In this document: positions 52,548-61,850 of the stretch, piece after piece
Layout of the letters: every line of letters starts with the position of its first letter
How positions within the stretch are numbered: the stretch's first letter is position 1
Source: JANPCX01 sp050916095
GTDB lineage: Bacteria; Pseudomonadota; Gammaproteobacteria; Burkholderiales; Burkholderiaceae_C
Reading direction: 5' to 3'
DNA: 64,000 nucleotides
Assembly: GCA_050916095.1 (NCBI GenBank)
Contig: CP050901.1
Location: forward strand, 2,480,001-2,544,000
Position numbers and translations under genes: made by a program
The notes under the pieces: generated by a model
Seen by the model: the letters and a program-made list of their open reading frames with translations, nothing else
What the model was told of the DNA's origin: nothing
Databases searched by the model: none

Positions 52548-54287
52548 TTGATCCGTACCGAAGCAGCGGACAGCGAGCCCATATGTTCGACCTATCGCTC
52601 GTTTGCCCCACCCTATTTAAGTGAGCTCTCCGCCGCCCGGCGATTGCTAGAGCGCAGTGCATGCCGTCGCTGGTGGGAAGTCGCCACCTTGGAGCTGTAC
52701 GGCCACCCTTCCAAACTCATGATTGGCCCTGCGCCGGGCAGCGGTCTCAATTCGACAATAGAACGCGACGACGCAGACCTGACCCGACTGCTGTCCGGAA
52801 TGCCTGTCGACGCCATGCATGACCTTGCACTGTCTTCCATGCCCTCACGCAGCATGGTGCTGTCGCTCGAGTTTTCTCACCGGAAGCTGGGCGAGCTGCG
52901 CTTGCGACTGTTGCCTCATTTGTCCTTGGCACCAACGGACGAGTCAGCACTGAGAGACCTGGCCTCTCAATGTGCCCGTGCCATCCAGCGTTTGGCCAGT
53001 CAACGCTGGATGGCACAGGCGCAGTTGGGTGCGCCGTGCTTGATCGGCCCCAGCGCAGCCATATTGGCCCTGGATAGCGAGATTGAACAGTGCTGTATCG
53101 ATGGTCTTCCGGTGGTGCTGTTCGGCCCCAGCGGAAACGAAACACGACAAACAGCAGTGGCCATCCACTGCGGCAGCGTTCAAGCGAGCCAGGCCTTCGT
53201 CGAGGTGGATTGCGAAACCACGTTGGAGCCACCCAGGCGCTGGGTCGATCGGGCGCGCGGTGGAACGCTGTTCTTGTGCAATACGGACTACGGTACCCCG
53301 GCTGACCAGGAGCACCTGTGGCTTCAACTGGAACAGGCTTTGACGTACCCCACTGAACTGCCAGACGACAAGGTCACGCGCAGACTACTCACAACGCAGG
53401 CCTACAAGAGATCCTGCCAACTGGTGGTCGCACTGAAATCAGCAAGGCCATCCCACTCAACCAGTCCTCCGATTCCTTTCGGGGCCTGGGGCCAACGTAC
53501 CTGGAAGGTCATGCACCTGCCGTCACTGTCACAACGCGCCGAAGACATTCCAGTGTTGACCCGCGCCGTGTTGGACTACCACGGCCACAACGCTGAGCAA
53601 CGCATGACTGACGCCTTGCAACACTGGTGCACCAACTACACATGGCCCGGCAATGCCTCGCAACTGGAGCGGACCGTGGCCCGCATGGCGGTACTGACTG
53701 CCAATACGGCGATTGGTGCCAATGACATCAGCCTGCTTTCCCCGCGATTGCTTGGCGATGCAGCCAGCATCTATACACCGCAGGAGCCACATGCGCCACA
53801 CACGGCAACCGGCGATGTGCCTGGTCAACCAACTCAACCGGCAAACCTCTCTGTTTCGTTAACACGGCCCGTCGAACATTGGGTGCATTGCGTTTTGGAG
53901 CATGACACTCAAGCATTCGCTCATTTGCACGCGGGCCTGGCTCGCGCTTTGCAGTATTTGTGCAAGCAATTTCATGAGTCGATTTCGGCTGAGCAGTTGG
54001 CCGATCAGGCCCATGTCAGCGCTTCGCATCTGCGATTTTTGTTCCGTGACAGCCTGGGTCTATCGTTCAAGCTGTTCTTACAACAGGTTCGTATCGCACA
54101 CGCCAAGCGGCTGCTCCTGAACTCACCGCAACGCCGCATCACCGACGTGGCGCTCAGTGTGGGGTTCAGCGACTTCAGTCATTTTCAAAAGTGCTTTCGC
54201 CAAATCGTGGGGCAAACGCCCAGTGAACTTCGACGCACGCAAGCCCCGGTGCTGCTGCCCCTGCAGGCACAGGCAGATATCTCCTGA
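52548..54287 (+). CDS. Degenerate NtrC-type AAA+ / AraC fusion regulator, likely controls reb genes
   Basis: 579-residue transcription factor. Residues about 25-150 look GAF-like. Residues 165-400 follow the sigma-54 activator AAA+ domain, but the ATPase residues are gone. Walker A reads GPSGNETRQ (no GK), Walker B reads GGTLFLCNTD (no DE), and the GAFTGA loop is absent; LPSLSQRAEDIPVL and TWPGNASQLERTVARM remain. Residues 462-565 are an AraC DNA-binding domain (SAEQLADQAHVSASHLRFLF; DVALSVGFSDFSHFQKCFRQ). The start is uncertain (TTG 52548, no ATG fits well). It is divergent from the RebB operon and probably regulates it, with the AAA+ part serving assembly or sensing. Confidence 0.8.
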   Translation: MIRTEAADSEPICSTYRSFAPPYLSELSAARRLLERSACRRWWEVATLELYGHPSKLMIGPAPGSGLNSTIERDDADLTRLLSGMPVDAMHDLALSSMPSRSMVLSLEFSHRKLGELRLRLLPHLSLAPTDESALRDLASQCARAIQRLASQRWMAQAQLGAPCLIGPSAAILALDSEIEQCCIDGLPVVLFGPSGNETRQTAVAIHCGSVQASQAFVEVDCETTLEPPRRWVDRARGGTLFLCNTDYGTPADQEHLWLQLEQALTYPTELPDDKVTRRLLTTQAYKRSCQLVVALKSARPSHSTSPPIPFGAWGQRTWKVMHLPSLSQRAEDIPVLTRAVLDYHGHNAEQRMTDALQHWCTNYTWPGNASQLERTVARMAVLTANTAIGANDISLLSPRLLGDAASIYTPQEPHAPHTATGDVPGQPTQPANLSVSLTRPVEHWVHCVLEHDTQAFAHLHAGLARALQYLCKQFHESISAEQLADQAHVSASHLRFLFRDSLGLSFKLFLQQVRIAHAKRLLLNSPQRRITDVALSVGFSDFSHFQKCFRQIVGQTPSELRRTQAPVLLPLQAQADIS

Positions 54288-54482
54288 ACTGAGCAAACAC
54301 CTGATGTTGACGCGCTCATGCACGGCGGGTGCAATTCAAAGTGATGTGTGCCGTGAGCCCGCTGCCCTCACTTCAAGCCTCTCCTGTTCTTCAAAAGACC
54401 GGGAGAGGGTTGGGTTGAGGGCGCTACTTGCGCCAAATCAATTTGAATCGCACCCACGCACGGCAGCGGGCTTGCCGTGCGC

Positions 54483-55733
54483 TTACAGTGCAGGCCCCCA
54501 TTGAGCCATGCGCTCAGCGTCCTGCCCGACCAGGGTTCCAGCACGCAACATTGCAGCACGTTTGATGCCGCGCAAACGGAACAAGAGTTCGGTTTCAACG
54601 GCCTCCAGCTCAGCCACGTCTTGTTCTGTCATGTCTTGCTGGCTCCACAAACCACTGGCGTTCCAGCCCGTGCGCAAACGGGACAGCAGATGCTCGGCCA
54701 GTCCCATGGCCTCTTTGAGCGCAGCAGAATCAGCAGACTTCTTCAGCGCTTCGGTACTGCGCTCGGCCGCTTGCAAGGCATGGTCCAGGGCTTGCCAGCG
54801 GTATGCAATCTCACTGACTTCCAGGTGGGCCTGCAGCGGCGGTTGTGTGCGCACCGTTTGGCTGATGAAGCCAACCCAGGTTAAATCAAACTCGCCCGGC
54901 ACCACCCTCAAGGCCACGCTGGCATGTGCCAGTTGCGACCTAGGTTGACGCATTGAATTCAATGCCGCTTCCGTCACCGCCGTGAGTTTGCCCAAAGGAG
55001 AAATCGCATCCCCCATCAGACAATGCGGATAGCCCGAACCGTCCAGTCGTTCGTGGTGTTCAGCGATCGCACGCGCCACATTGGCGGGGTAGTTGGTGAG
55101 TTGGGTAATCAGCAGCTGTCCCACATGAGGATGAACCACCAGGTGTTGGTAACTCTCGAAACTCAAGTCACGGTCCGCGTCCAACTCGCCGTGTTCGGGC
55201 GCAATGTACAGCTCGCCGAGGTCATGCGTCAGGCCGGCCAGCATCGCCAAACGCACATTGGGTGTGCTGGCGCCGTGTGCCATGGCCAAACTGCCATTGA
55301 GCAACATCGCCAGCAAGGCGTGCTCAAAAGACTGGGGCTTGGACGCTTGAGCGGCGGTCAGCAACAGTTGAACCACTGCATGCAAAGGCAGGTGTTTGAT
55401 TTCCAGCAACAAACGCTGCGTATAGGGCTTGAGCATGTGGGCCAGCGGGGTGTCCCGTTGCAACAGCACCTCGGCGTCTTCCAGCAAGCTGTAGCTGGTC
55501 ACACCGTCCTCTGCCAGCAGGCAGGTCTCCAAGGGCTCACGCAATTGACGGTCCAACAGCTTGCGTTGCAGCGCATCAGACACGGGCAGGTTGCGCGCCC
55601 ACAGCTTGGTGCCCGAGATGTCAAAAATGTCCTTGGACGAGATGATGGACTTGGTTTGACTGGCCTCAAGAATCGTCGCCAAGGCGTGTGGATTGGCCTT
55701 GAGAAAGCGGGCGCTGGTGGCGGGTATGCTCAT
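54483..55733 (-). CDS. HD-GYP domain protein, probable cyclic di-GMP phosphodiesterase
   Basis: 416 residues. The centre holds the HD motif (LAGLTHDLGELYIAPEH) and the GYP motif (AIAEHHERLDGSGYPHCLMG) of HD-GYP phosphodiesterases. The first 130 residues are a helical region of unknown role, and the C-terminal 120 residues are a helical bundle. The motif is HDLGE rather than HDIGK, so activity is likely but not certain. It faces the reb regulator tail-to-tail with a 195-bp gap containing a GGGAGAGGGTTGGG segment. Confidence 0.85.
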   Translation of the reverse strand: MSIPATSARFLKANPHALATILEASQTKSIISSKDIFDISGTKLWARNLPVSDALQRKLLDRQLREPLETCLLAEDGVTSYSLLEDAEVLLQRDTPLAHMLKPYTQRLLLEIKHLPLHAVVQLLLTAAQASKPQSFEHALLAMLLNGSLAMAHGASTPNVRLAMLAGLTHDLGELYIAPEHGELDADRDLSFESYQHLVVHPHVGQLLITQLTNYPANVARAIAEHHERLDGSGYPHCLMGDAISPLGKLTAVTEAALNSMRQPRSQLAHASVALRVVPGEFDLTWVGFISQTVRTQPPLQAHLEVSEIAYRWQALDHALQAAERSTEALKKSADSAALKEAMGLAEHLLSRLRTGWNASGLWSQQDMTEQDVAELEAVETELLFRLRGIKRAAMLRAGTLVGQDAERMAQWGPAL

Positions 55734-55880
55734 GGAGTTCTCCTGCGGTGCGCAACTTGAGTTGCGTACAACGATTGGTTAGGCCCAAAAAGAGCGTCAT
55801 CCGCCATTTCGGCCCATCAAGGAAGAACTAAAGGGTAACCGCTGGCGGCACCGTGTGAGGATTGTCGCGGCTGTCAGCTC

Positions 55881-57806
55881 TTACTGGTTCACCGCAGCGC
55901 GAACCAGGGCGGGTTTACCCCCAAACCGTTTGATAACGGCTTGTTCAATGCCAGCAGCGTCCAGGCCACACAGGGCCAAGAGTTTGGCGGGATCGCCATG
56001 CTCAATGAACTCGTCGGGCAAGCCCAGAGTGAGAACGGGGCAGGCGACGCCCGCCGCTTGCAAGGCCTCCAACACGGCACTGCCCGCGCCACCCATCACG
56101 CAGCCCTCTTCCACCGTCACCAGCACGTCGTGGTCGTGTGCAAGTTGCAGCAGCAACTCGGTGTCGAGTGGCTTCACGAAACGCATGTTGACCACCGTGG
56201 CGTCGAGTTTTTCTGCTGCCTCGAGCGCCGGGTAAAGCAAGGTGCCAAAGGCCAAGATGGCGATGCGTGGCAGAGCCTTCTCGCCCGGTGGGACCGAGGT
56301 GTGCCTGCGCATTTCGCCTTTTCCAAAAGGCAGTGCGGTGAGTTCTTTTTGAATCGCCACACCAGCGCCACTGCCGCGCGGGTAGCGAACCGCACTCGGA
56401 CCGTCATATTCAAACGCAGTGGTCAAAAGCGCACGGCATTCGTTTTCATCGGCGGGGGCCATGATGGCCATGTGGGGGATGCAGCGCAGGTAGGCGATGT
56501 CATAGGCTCCCGCGTGGGTTGCGCCATCTGCTCCTACCAACCCCGCACGGTCCAGGGCGAACACCACAGGCAGGTTTTGTAAGGCCACATCGTGAATGAG
56601 TTGGTCGTAACCACGCTGCAAGAAGGTGGAGTAAATCGCCACCACAGGCTTCAAACCTTCGCAGGCCAGGCCCGCAGCAAAGGTCACCGCGTGTTGTTCC
56701 GCAATGCCGACGTCGTGGTAACGCTTCGGAAACCGCTGTTCAAACTCCACCATGCCTGAGCCTTCACGCATGGCCGGTGTGATGCCCACCAAACGTTGGT
56801 CTTTTTCCGCCATGTCGCACAGCCACTGGCCAAACACCTGCGTGAACGTAGTCTTAGGCGGCGTGGCTGGCTTCTTCAAGCCTTCCGCAGGGTTGAACTT
56901 GCCGGGGCCGTGGTAGGCCACCGGATCGGCTTCGGCGAGTTTGTAGCCGTAGCCCTTTTTAGTCACCACGTGCAAAAACTGCGGGCCCTTGAGGCTGCGC
57001 AGGTTTTGCAGGGTCGGAATCAGGCTGTCGAGGTCGTGGCCATCGATGGGGCCCACGTAATTGAACCCCAGCTCTTCAAAAATGGTGCCACGCGGCACCA
57101 CCATGCCTTTGGCGTGTTCTTCAAAACGACGTGCCAACTCAAACAAGGGCGGCGCATTGCGCAGCACGTTCTTGGCGGTGTCGCGTGCGGTTGCATAAAA
57201 CTGACCACTCATCAAGCGGGCGAAGTAGCGGTTGAGGCCACCGACCGGCGGGGAAATCGACATGTCGTTGTCGTTGAGAATCACCAGCACATCGGCATGC
57301 CCGCTGGCATGCGCAATGCCAGCGTTGTTCATGGCTTCAAACGCCATGCCGGCCGTCATTGCACCGTCACCAATGATGGCCACGGCTTTGCGGTCCTCTC
57401 CCTTGAGTTTAGCGGCCATGGCCATGCCTAAAGCAGCAGAGATGGACGTGGACGAGTGTGCAGTGCCGAAAGTGTCGTACTCGCTTTCCTCACGGCGCGG
57501 AAAACCACTGATGCCGCCGAGCTGCCGAAGCGTGTGCATGCGGTCACGCCGGCCGGTGAGAATTTTGTGCGGGTAGGTTTGGTGGCCCACATCCCAGATC
57601 AATCTGTCGTGCGGGGTGTTGAACACATGGTGCAAAGCCACCGTCAGCTCCACCGTGCCGAGGTTGGACGACAAATGCCCACCGGTTTGCGACACGCTGT
57701 GCAAAACAAAATCGCGGAGCTCTTTGGCCAACTGGCGCAACTCTGGCATCGACAAGCGACGCACATCAAAGGGGCTTTGAATCGTGGGAAGCAAGGGCGT
57801 GGTCAT
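55881..57806 (-). CDS. dxs: 1-deoxy-D-xylulose-5-phosphate synthase
   Basis: First enzyme of the MEP isoprenoid pathway (pyruvate plus glyceraldehyde 3-phosphate). The 641-residue protein has the TPP site GDGAMTAGMAFEAMNNAG and VILNDNDMSISPPVGGLNRY. Transketolase-like features include the ELTVALHHVFNTPHDRLIWD start and VGIAEQHAVTFAAGLACEG. It ends the xseB-ispA-dxs run, seven bases after ispA. Confidence 0.98.
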   Translation of the reverse strand: MTTPLLPTIQSPFDVRRLSMPELRQLAKELRDFVLHSVSQTGGHLSSNLGTVELTVALHHVFNTPHDRLIWDVGHQTYPHKILTGRRDRMHTLRQLGGISGFPRREESEYDTFGTAHSSTSISAALGMAMAAKLKGEDRKAVAIIGDGAMTAGMAFEAMNNAGIAHASGHADVLVILNDNDMSISPPVGGLNRYFARLMSGQFYATARDTAKNVLRNAPPLFELARRFEEHAKGMVVPRGTIFEELGFNYVGPIDGHDLDSLIPTLQNLRSLKGPQFLHVVTKKGYGYKLAEADPVAYHGPGKFNPAEGLKKPATPPKTTFTQVFGQWLCDMAEKDQRLVGITPAMREGSGMVEFEQRFPKRYHDVGIAEQHAVTFAAGLACEGLKPVVAIYSTFLQRGYDQLIHDVALQNLPVVFALDRAGLVGADGATHAGAYDIAYLRCIPHMAIMAPADENECRALLTTAFEYDGPSAVRYPRGSGAGVAIQKELTALPFGKGEMRRHTSVPPGEKALPRIAILAFGTLLYPALEAAEKLDATVVNMRFVKPLDTELLLQLAHDHDVLVTVEEGCVMGGAGSAVLEALQAAGVACPVLTLGLPDEFIEHGDPAKLLALCGLDAAGIEQAVIKRFGGKPALVRAAVNQ

Positions 57807-57813
57807 GGCGTCG

Positions 57814-58734
57814 TTAACTCTCTCTGTCTACCACTTTGTGGGCCAACTCACGCAAACCCTCGGCTGCTGGAAGATCTGCATCATCCAAAGCGGTCAAGGC
57901 CTGATCACGCAGGGTGCGAGCCAGTTGCATGGCGTTTTGCAAACCCAACACGGTCACATAGGTGGGCTTGTTGGCATCTTGATCTTTCCCAGCGGTTTTG
58001 CCCAGCGTTTCCGATGCTTGGGTGACATCAAGAACATCGTCCACCACCTGGAAGGCCAAACCCAGCGCATCACCGTAACGTGCCAGCGCTTCCCAACGCG
58101 CAGGCGTGACGTCGCCACAAGCCGCGCCCATCAACACACTGGCTTGCAAGAGCGCCCCCGTTTTGCGGCGGTGCATGTCCCGCAAGGCGTTTTCATTCAT
58201 GGCTTTGCCCGTGTGGGCCAGATCAATGGCTTGGCCGCCGGCCATGCCAGCATGGCCAGCACTTTGCGCCAACAGGCGGCACAAACGTGCTTGCAGGGCA
58301 GCGGGCACGGTGTCGTCAGCCGTGAGCACATCAAACGCCAGGGCCTGCATGGCATCACCAGCCAGCATCGCTTGGGCTTGACCAAACTGCACGTGAACGG
58401 TGGGTTTGCCTCGGCGCAACACGTCGTTGTCCATGCAGGGCATGTCATCGTGTACCAGGGAGTAGGCGTGGATCAACTCGACTGCACAGGCCGCACGCAG
58501 GCTCGCTTGACGCATGGCGGCCGGTGCATTCACCGCTTGGCAAGCCGCCAGGACCAACAAAGGCCGCAAACGTTTGCCACCGTCGAGCACGCCATAACGC
58601 ATCGCCAAACCCAAGCCCGCCGGCGCATCGCTGGGCACCCAAGCCTCCAGCGCCGCCTCAACGGCCAGCAGCTCAGCGCGCGCCCAATCGTCAAATGCCA
58701 CCATCCGTGGGCTTTCCAAGTGACGCGCGGTCAT
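57814..58734 (-). CDS. ispA: Farnesyl/geranyl diphosphate synthase IspA
   Basis: Prenyl chain elongation enzyme. The 306 residues have the two Asp-rich motifs, LVHDDMPCMDND and FQVVDDVLDVTQ, and GGKRLRPLLVLAACQ. ATG 58734 overlaps the xseB stop (ATGA), giving the usual length. The order xseB-ispA-dxs is widely conserved. Confidence 0.98.
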   Translation of the reverse strand: MTARHLESPRMVAFDDWARAELLAVEAALEAWVPSDAPAGLGLAMRYGVLDGGKRLRPLLVLAACQAVNAPAAMRQASLRAACAVELIHAYSLVHDDMPCMDNDVLRRGKPTVHVQFGQAQAMLAGDAMQALAFDVLTADDTVPAALQARLCRLLAQSAGHAGMAGGQAIDLAHTGKAMNENALRDMHRRKTGALLQASVLMGAACGDVTPARWEALARYGDALGLAFQVVDDVLDVTQASETLGKTAGKDQDANKPTYVTVLGLQNAMQLARTLRDQALTALDDADLPAAEGLRELAHKVVDRES

Positions 58735-58970
58735 GCCACCCAGGGCTTGAGTTGCCCGTCTTCCAGAACCTTGACTTGTTGCTCGACAGCGTCCAGGCGC
58801 GCGCGACACAACTGCAGCAATTCGGCACCGCGTTGGTAGTTTTTCATCAATTCGTCCAGCGGCAATTGACCACCCTCCATGGCCACCACCAAACTTTCCA
58901 GTTCAGCCAAGGCATCTTCGTATCGGGGAGGGGTTACGACGGCGGGGGGAGCTGGGTTCTGTTTTGCCAT
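58731..58970 (-). CDS. xseB: Exodeoxyribonuclease VII small subunit
   Basis: 79-residue coiled-coil subunit that regulates the XseA nuclease. RYEDALAELESLVVAMEGGQ, LPLDELMKNYQRGAELLQLC and RLDAVEQQVKVL are diagnostic. ATG 58970 (MAKQNPAPP) is the family-like start; upstream codons are not supported. The xseA partner is not in the window. Confidence 0.96.
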   Translation of the reverse strand: MAKQNPAPPAVVTPPRYEDALAELESLVVAMEGGQLPLDELMKNYQRGAELLQLCRARLDAVEQQVKVLEDGQLKPWVA

Positions 58971-59184
58971 GAGAAATTTTTCCTGCCGCATTGTAGGCGG
59001 GGCCAAGCTCTTCTTCCCCCTTGGACTGCGGGGACAAGCGTGGTTGCAGCTGCCTACCTGACGGTCATATCGCCCCCGGGTACAATCCCCGGCCCGCATG
59101 ACCTGAAGCCATCTTCAGGCCTCTTTTTTGGCGGGACACCCATCAATCACATTGGTGACACTGGTTTAGGAGATCCTGGGGATC

Positions 59185-60300
59185 ATGTCCGACCTGAGCA
59201 TCACGCTTGAAGCTCTAGAGCGCAGCCGCTCGCAACTCTCAGTTTCCAGTTACTTCGACGCTGACTTGTTTCAGCGCGAACAAACACGCATCTTTCAGTC
59301 TCGGCCCCGCTACTTGGGGCACGAATTGGCAATTCCAGAACTTGGAAACTTTTACGCCCTGCCGCAAGAAGGTGAAGGGCGGGCGCTGGTTCGCACAAAA
59401 AACGGCGTGGAACTCATCTCCAACGTGTGCCGCCACCGCCAAGCTGTCATGCTGCGTGGACGCGGGCACACACAAAACAACATCGTGTGCCCCTTGCACC
59501 GCTGGACCTATGACCTCCAAGGCCAACTCATCGGTGCGCCCCACTTTGAGCAAGACCCCTGCTTGAACTTGAAGAATTACCCCGTTCAAAACTGGAACGG
59601 ATTGATTTTTGAGGCCAAAGGTGGCGCTCAAGTCACAACCGATTTGGCCCAGATGGCGCAAACTGCTGCCTTGGACTTCAGCGGTTATGTGCTCGATCAC
59701 GTCAAAGTCCACGAGTGCGACTACAACTGGAAAACCTTCATCGAGGTTTATTTGGAGGACTACCACGTCGCCCCCTTTCATCCCGGCCTGGGCAAATTCG
59801 TGAACTGCGAAGACTTGCGCTGGGACTTTGGCAGCGAGTATTCGGTTCAAACCGTGGGTCCGCAAAACGGCCTGGCACAAGCCGGTTCACCGGCTTACCG
59901 CAAATGGCATGAGGCGGTGCTGAAGTTTCGCAATGGCGTGCCGCCCGAGCATGGTGCCATTTGGCTCACCTACTACCCCACCGTCATGGTGGAGTGGTAC
60001 CCACATGTGTTGGTTGTCTCTACCCTTTACCCCAAAGGCCCGCAAAAAACCTTGAATCTGGTGGAGTTTTACTACCCAGAGGAAATTGCGGCGTTTGAGC
60101 GTGAATTTGTCGAAGCCGAGCAGGCCGCTTACTGGGAAACCTGCGCCGAAGACGATGAAATTGCACTGCGCATGGATGCCGGACGCCGCGCCTTGATGGA
60201 ACGTGGCGACGACGAAGTCGGCCCCTACCAAAGCCCCATGGAAGACGGCATGCAGCACTTCCACGAGTGGTACCGGCGTGCCATGGGCGATGCGCTTTGA
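59185..60300 (+). CDS. Rieske-type aromatic ring-hydroxylating oxygenase alpha subunit-like protein
   Basis: Oxygenase component with a Rieske cluster and a mononuclear iron site. The 371-residue protein has cluster ligands in NVCRHRQAVM and VCPLHRWTYD (C-x-H-x17-C-x2-H). Iron-site residues lie in NWKTFIEVYLEDYHVAPFHP. Reductase, beta-subunit and ferredoxin genes are not adjacent, so its substrate and electron donor are unknown. A terminator follows. Confidence 0.9.
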   Translation: MSDLSITLEALERSRSQLSVSSYFDADLFQREQTRIFQSRPRYLGHELAIPELGNFYALPQEGEGRALVRTKNGVELISNVCRHRQAVMLRGRGHTQNNIVCPLHRWTYDLQGQLIGAPHFEQDPCLNLKNYPVQNWNGLIFEAKGGAQVTTDLAQMAQTAALDFSGYVLDHVKVHECDYNWKTFIEVYLEDYHVAPFHPGLGKFVNCEDLRWDFGSEYSVQTVGPQNGLAQAGSPAYRKWHEAVLKFRNGVPPEHGAIWLTYYPTVMVEWYPHVLVVSTLYPKGPQKTLNLVEFYYPEEIAAFEREFVEAEQAAYWETCAEDDEIALRMDAGRRALMERGDDEVGPYQSPMEDGMQHFHEWYRRAMGDAL

Positions 60301-60320
60301 ACCCTTGCAGTCAGGGTCAC

Positions 60321-60350
60321 ACGCCGGGATCACCCCGGCGTTTTGCTTTT
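60321..60350 (+). terminator. Rho-independent terminator after the Rieske gene
   Basis: CGCCGGG-atcac-CCCGGCG is followed by TTTTGCTTTT. The AGAGCCGCTAACAAAAC repeat starts at the very next base. Confidence 0.88.
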
Positions 60351-60463
60351 AGAGCCGCTAACAAAACACTGCATACACCGTTCGCCCCGAGGTCGAAGGG
60401 CCTTGCACCGAGGTACGCGCTGGCTTCGACAAGCTCAGCCCGAACGGTTTTGTTAGCGGCTCT
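60351..60463. repeat. AGAGCCGCTAACAAAAC repeat, copy 3 (113 bp, reversed)
   Basis: Inverse orientation to copies 1 and 2, with an internal three-base shortening. Its right end abuts the TTA target duplication of the IS5-family element. Confidence 0.9.
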
Positions 60464-60473
60464 TAGAGCGTGT

Positions 60474-60882
60474 TTACGATCTCCTGAGGAGCAACGCCAA
60501 GAATGCCAAGTGGACGAACTGTAGGCTGGTATTGAGCAGCCGCTCGCAGTTCTTCCACAGCCGCCGGTTCTTGTCCAACCAGGCAAAGCTACGCTCGACG
60601 ATCCAGCGCTTGGGCATGACCTTGAAGGTGTGCAACTCGCTCCTCTTGGCGATCTGTACCGTCACATGCCCTCCAAGAACCTCTTGCACGCCCTGCGCGA
60701 AGGGCTCTCCCACGTACCCGCTGTCAGCCAGCAAGCTTTGCACCCGTGCCAGTCCCGGTTTGCAACGCTGCAGGGCCTGCAGCGCCCCCTTGCGGTCAGT
60801 CACCTCGGCCGTCGTCACCGCCACTGCGTGCGGCAACCCTTGCGTGTCCACTGCAATGTGTCGCTTGATGCCCGAAACCTTC
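60474..60882 (-). pseudogene. C-terminal part of the disrupted IS5-family transposase
   Basis: Minus-strand frame resumes KVSGIKRHIAVDTQGLPHAV and continues through LLADSGYVGEPFAQGV to RWIVERSFAWLDKNRRLWKN (the catalytic E region of the DDE domain) and the end. It is cut from its N-terminal half by the IS66 insertion at 60883. Confidence 0.9.
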
Positions 60883-60966
60883 GTAAGCGTCCGGCAAACC
60901 CCACCCTATGCAAAGGCATAGAAGGCTGCGAAGGTTGCTGTTTTGACAACAGCGAAGGGGCGGCAA

Positions 60967-61443
60967 ATGGCAGCGGTGGGATGGCAAGACAAGATCAGGC
61001 GACAACTGGACGTGGTTCAGCAGTGGAGGCAGTCCGGCAAAAGCATTGCTGCGTGGGCGCAGGCCCACGGGATGGATGCAAAGCTGCTGATGGGGTGGGT
61101 CACTTATGAGGGGCGCTGGCGGCAAAGGCTGGGCCAGGGCCAGTCGCATTTGACCGTCTCGGCAGCCCATGCCGCAGTCGGCGCAACCGCTGATGTTGCC
61201 CTCAAACCCAAGGGGTTTGTGGCCGTTCGAAGTAACCCGGTGGGCCCGGTGCAAGCGGTCAGCAGTGCGGCTGCCAACGCGGCACATTCCTGCGCCGTGG
61301 CACAAACCAATCCCAACCCCGCCAGCGTGCGCATTGAGTGCGTGGTGGCAGGCGCAGGTCCAGGCGCTGGTGTGGTGCTGCACTGGCCTGTGGATCACGG
61401 GCACGAATTGGCGGCCTGGCTCAAGTCGATGGCCGCATCATGA
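60967..61443 (+). CDS. tnpA: IS66 accessory protein TnpA
   Basis: 158-residue DNA-binding helper of IS66 transposition: an N-terminal helix-turn-helix-like region (WRQSGKSIAAWAQAHGMDAK), a variable linker, and the end HWPVDHGHELAAWLKSM. ATG 60967 follows GAAGGGG. The stop overlaps the tnpB start (ATGA). Confidence 0.85.
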   Translation: MAAVGWQDKIRRQLDVVQQWRQSGKSIAAWAQAHGMDAKLLMGWVTYEGRWRQRLGQGQSHLTVSAAHAAVGATADVALKPKGFVAVRSNPVGPVQAVSSAAANAAHSCAVAQTNPNPASVRIECVVAGAGPGAGVVLHWPVDHGHELAAWLKSMAAS

Positions 61444-61778
61444 TGCGCATCGACGCCATCTATCTGGCCTGCGGCGCAGCAGACCTGCGCGCGGGCATGG
61501 ACACCTTGCTGGCCCGCGTGGTGCACAGCTTTGAAGCCGGTGCGCAGCCCCATACCGCGTATGTGTTTGCCAACCGCAGTGCCAGCCGCTTGAAGGTGCT
61601 GCTGATGGACGGCTCTGGCCTGTGGCTGTGCACGCGCCGCTTGAGCAGTCGGGCTCGATTCATCTGGCCGCAAGATGAAGCTGCTCATGTTCAAATCACC
61701 GCCGCGCAGTGGGATTGGCTGGTTGCCGGTGCGCCGTGGTTGCACCTGGGCGCGGTGCAGGCCGTCACCGTGGTGTGA
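61440..61778 (+). CDS. tnpB: IS66 Orf2-family protein TnpB
   Basis: 112-residue member of the IS66 Orf2 family (IYLACGAADLRAGMDTLLAR; YVFANRSASRLKVLLMDGSG; LWLCTRRL). It is coupled to tnpA by an ATGA overlap and required with TnpC in studied IS66 elements. Confidence 0.93.
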   Translation: MMRIDAIYLACGAADLRAGMDTLLARVVHSFEAGAQPHTAYVFANRSASRLKVLLMDGSGLWLCTRRLSSRARFIWPQDEAAHVQITAAQWDWLVAGAPWLHLGAVQAVTVV

Positions 61779-61850
61779 ACGCTGTGATGGTTGGTCAATG
61801 CGTGTATCTCCCGTCTTGCCTCGCGCGTGCGCGCGAGGCAAGATGCGCAC

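Noticed and set aside
60796..61404. 202-residue minus-strand frame spanning the left IS66 junction
   Set aside because: It crosses the insertion point and is antisense to tnpA; no transposase or other motif.
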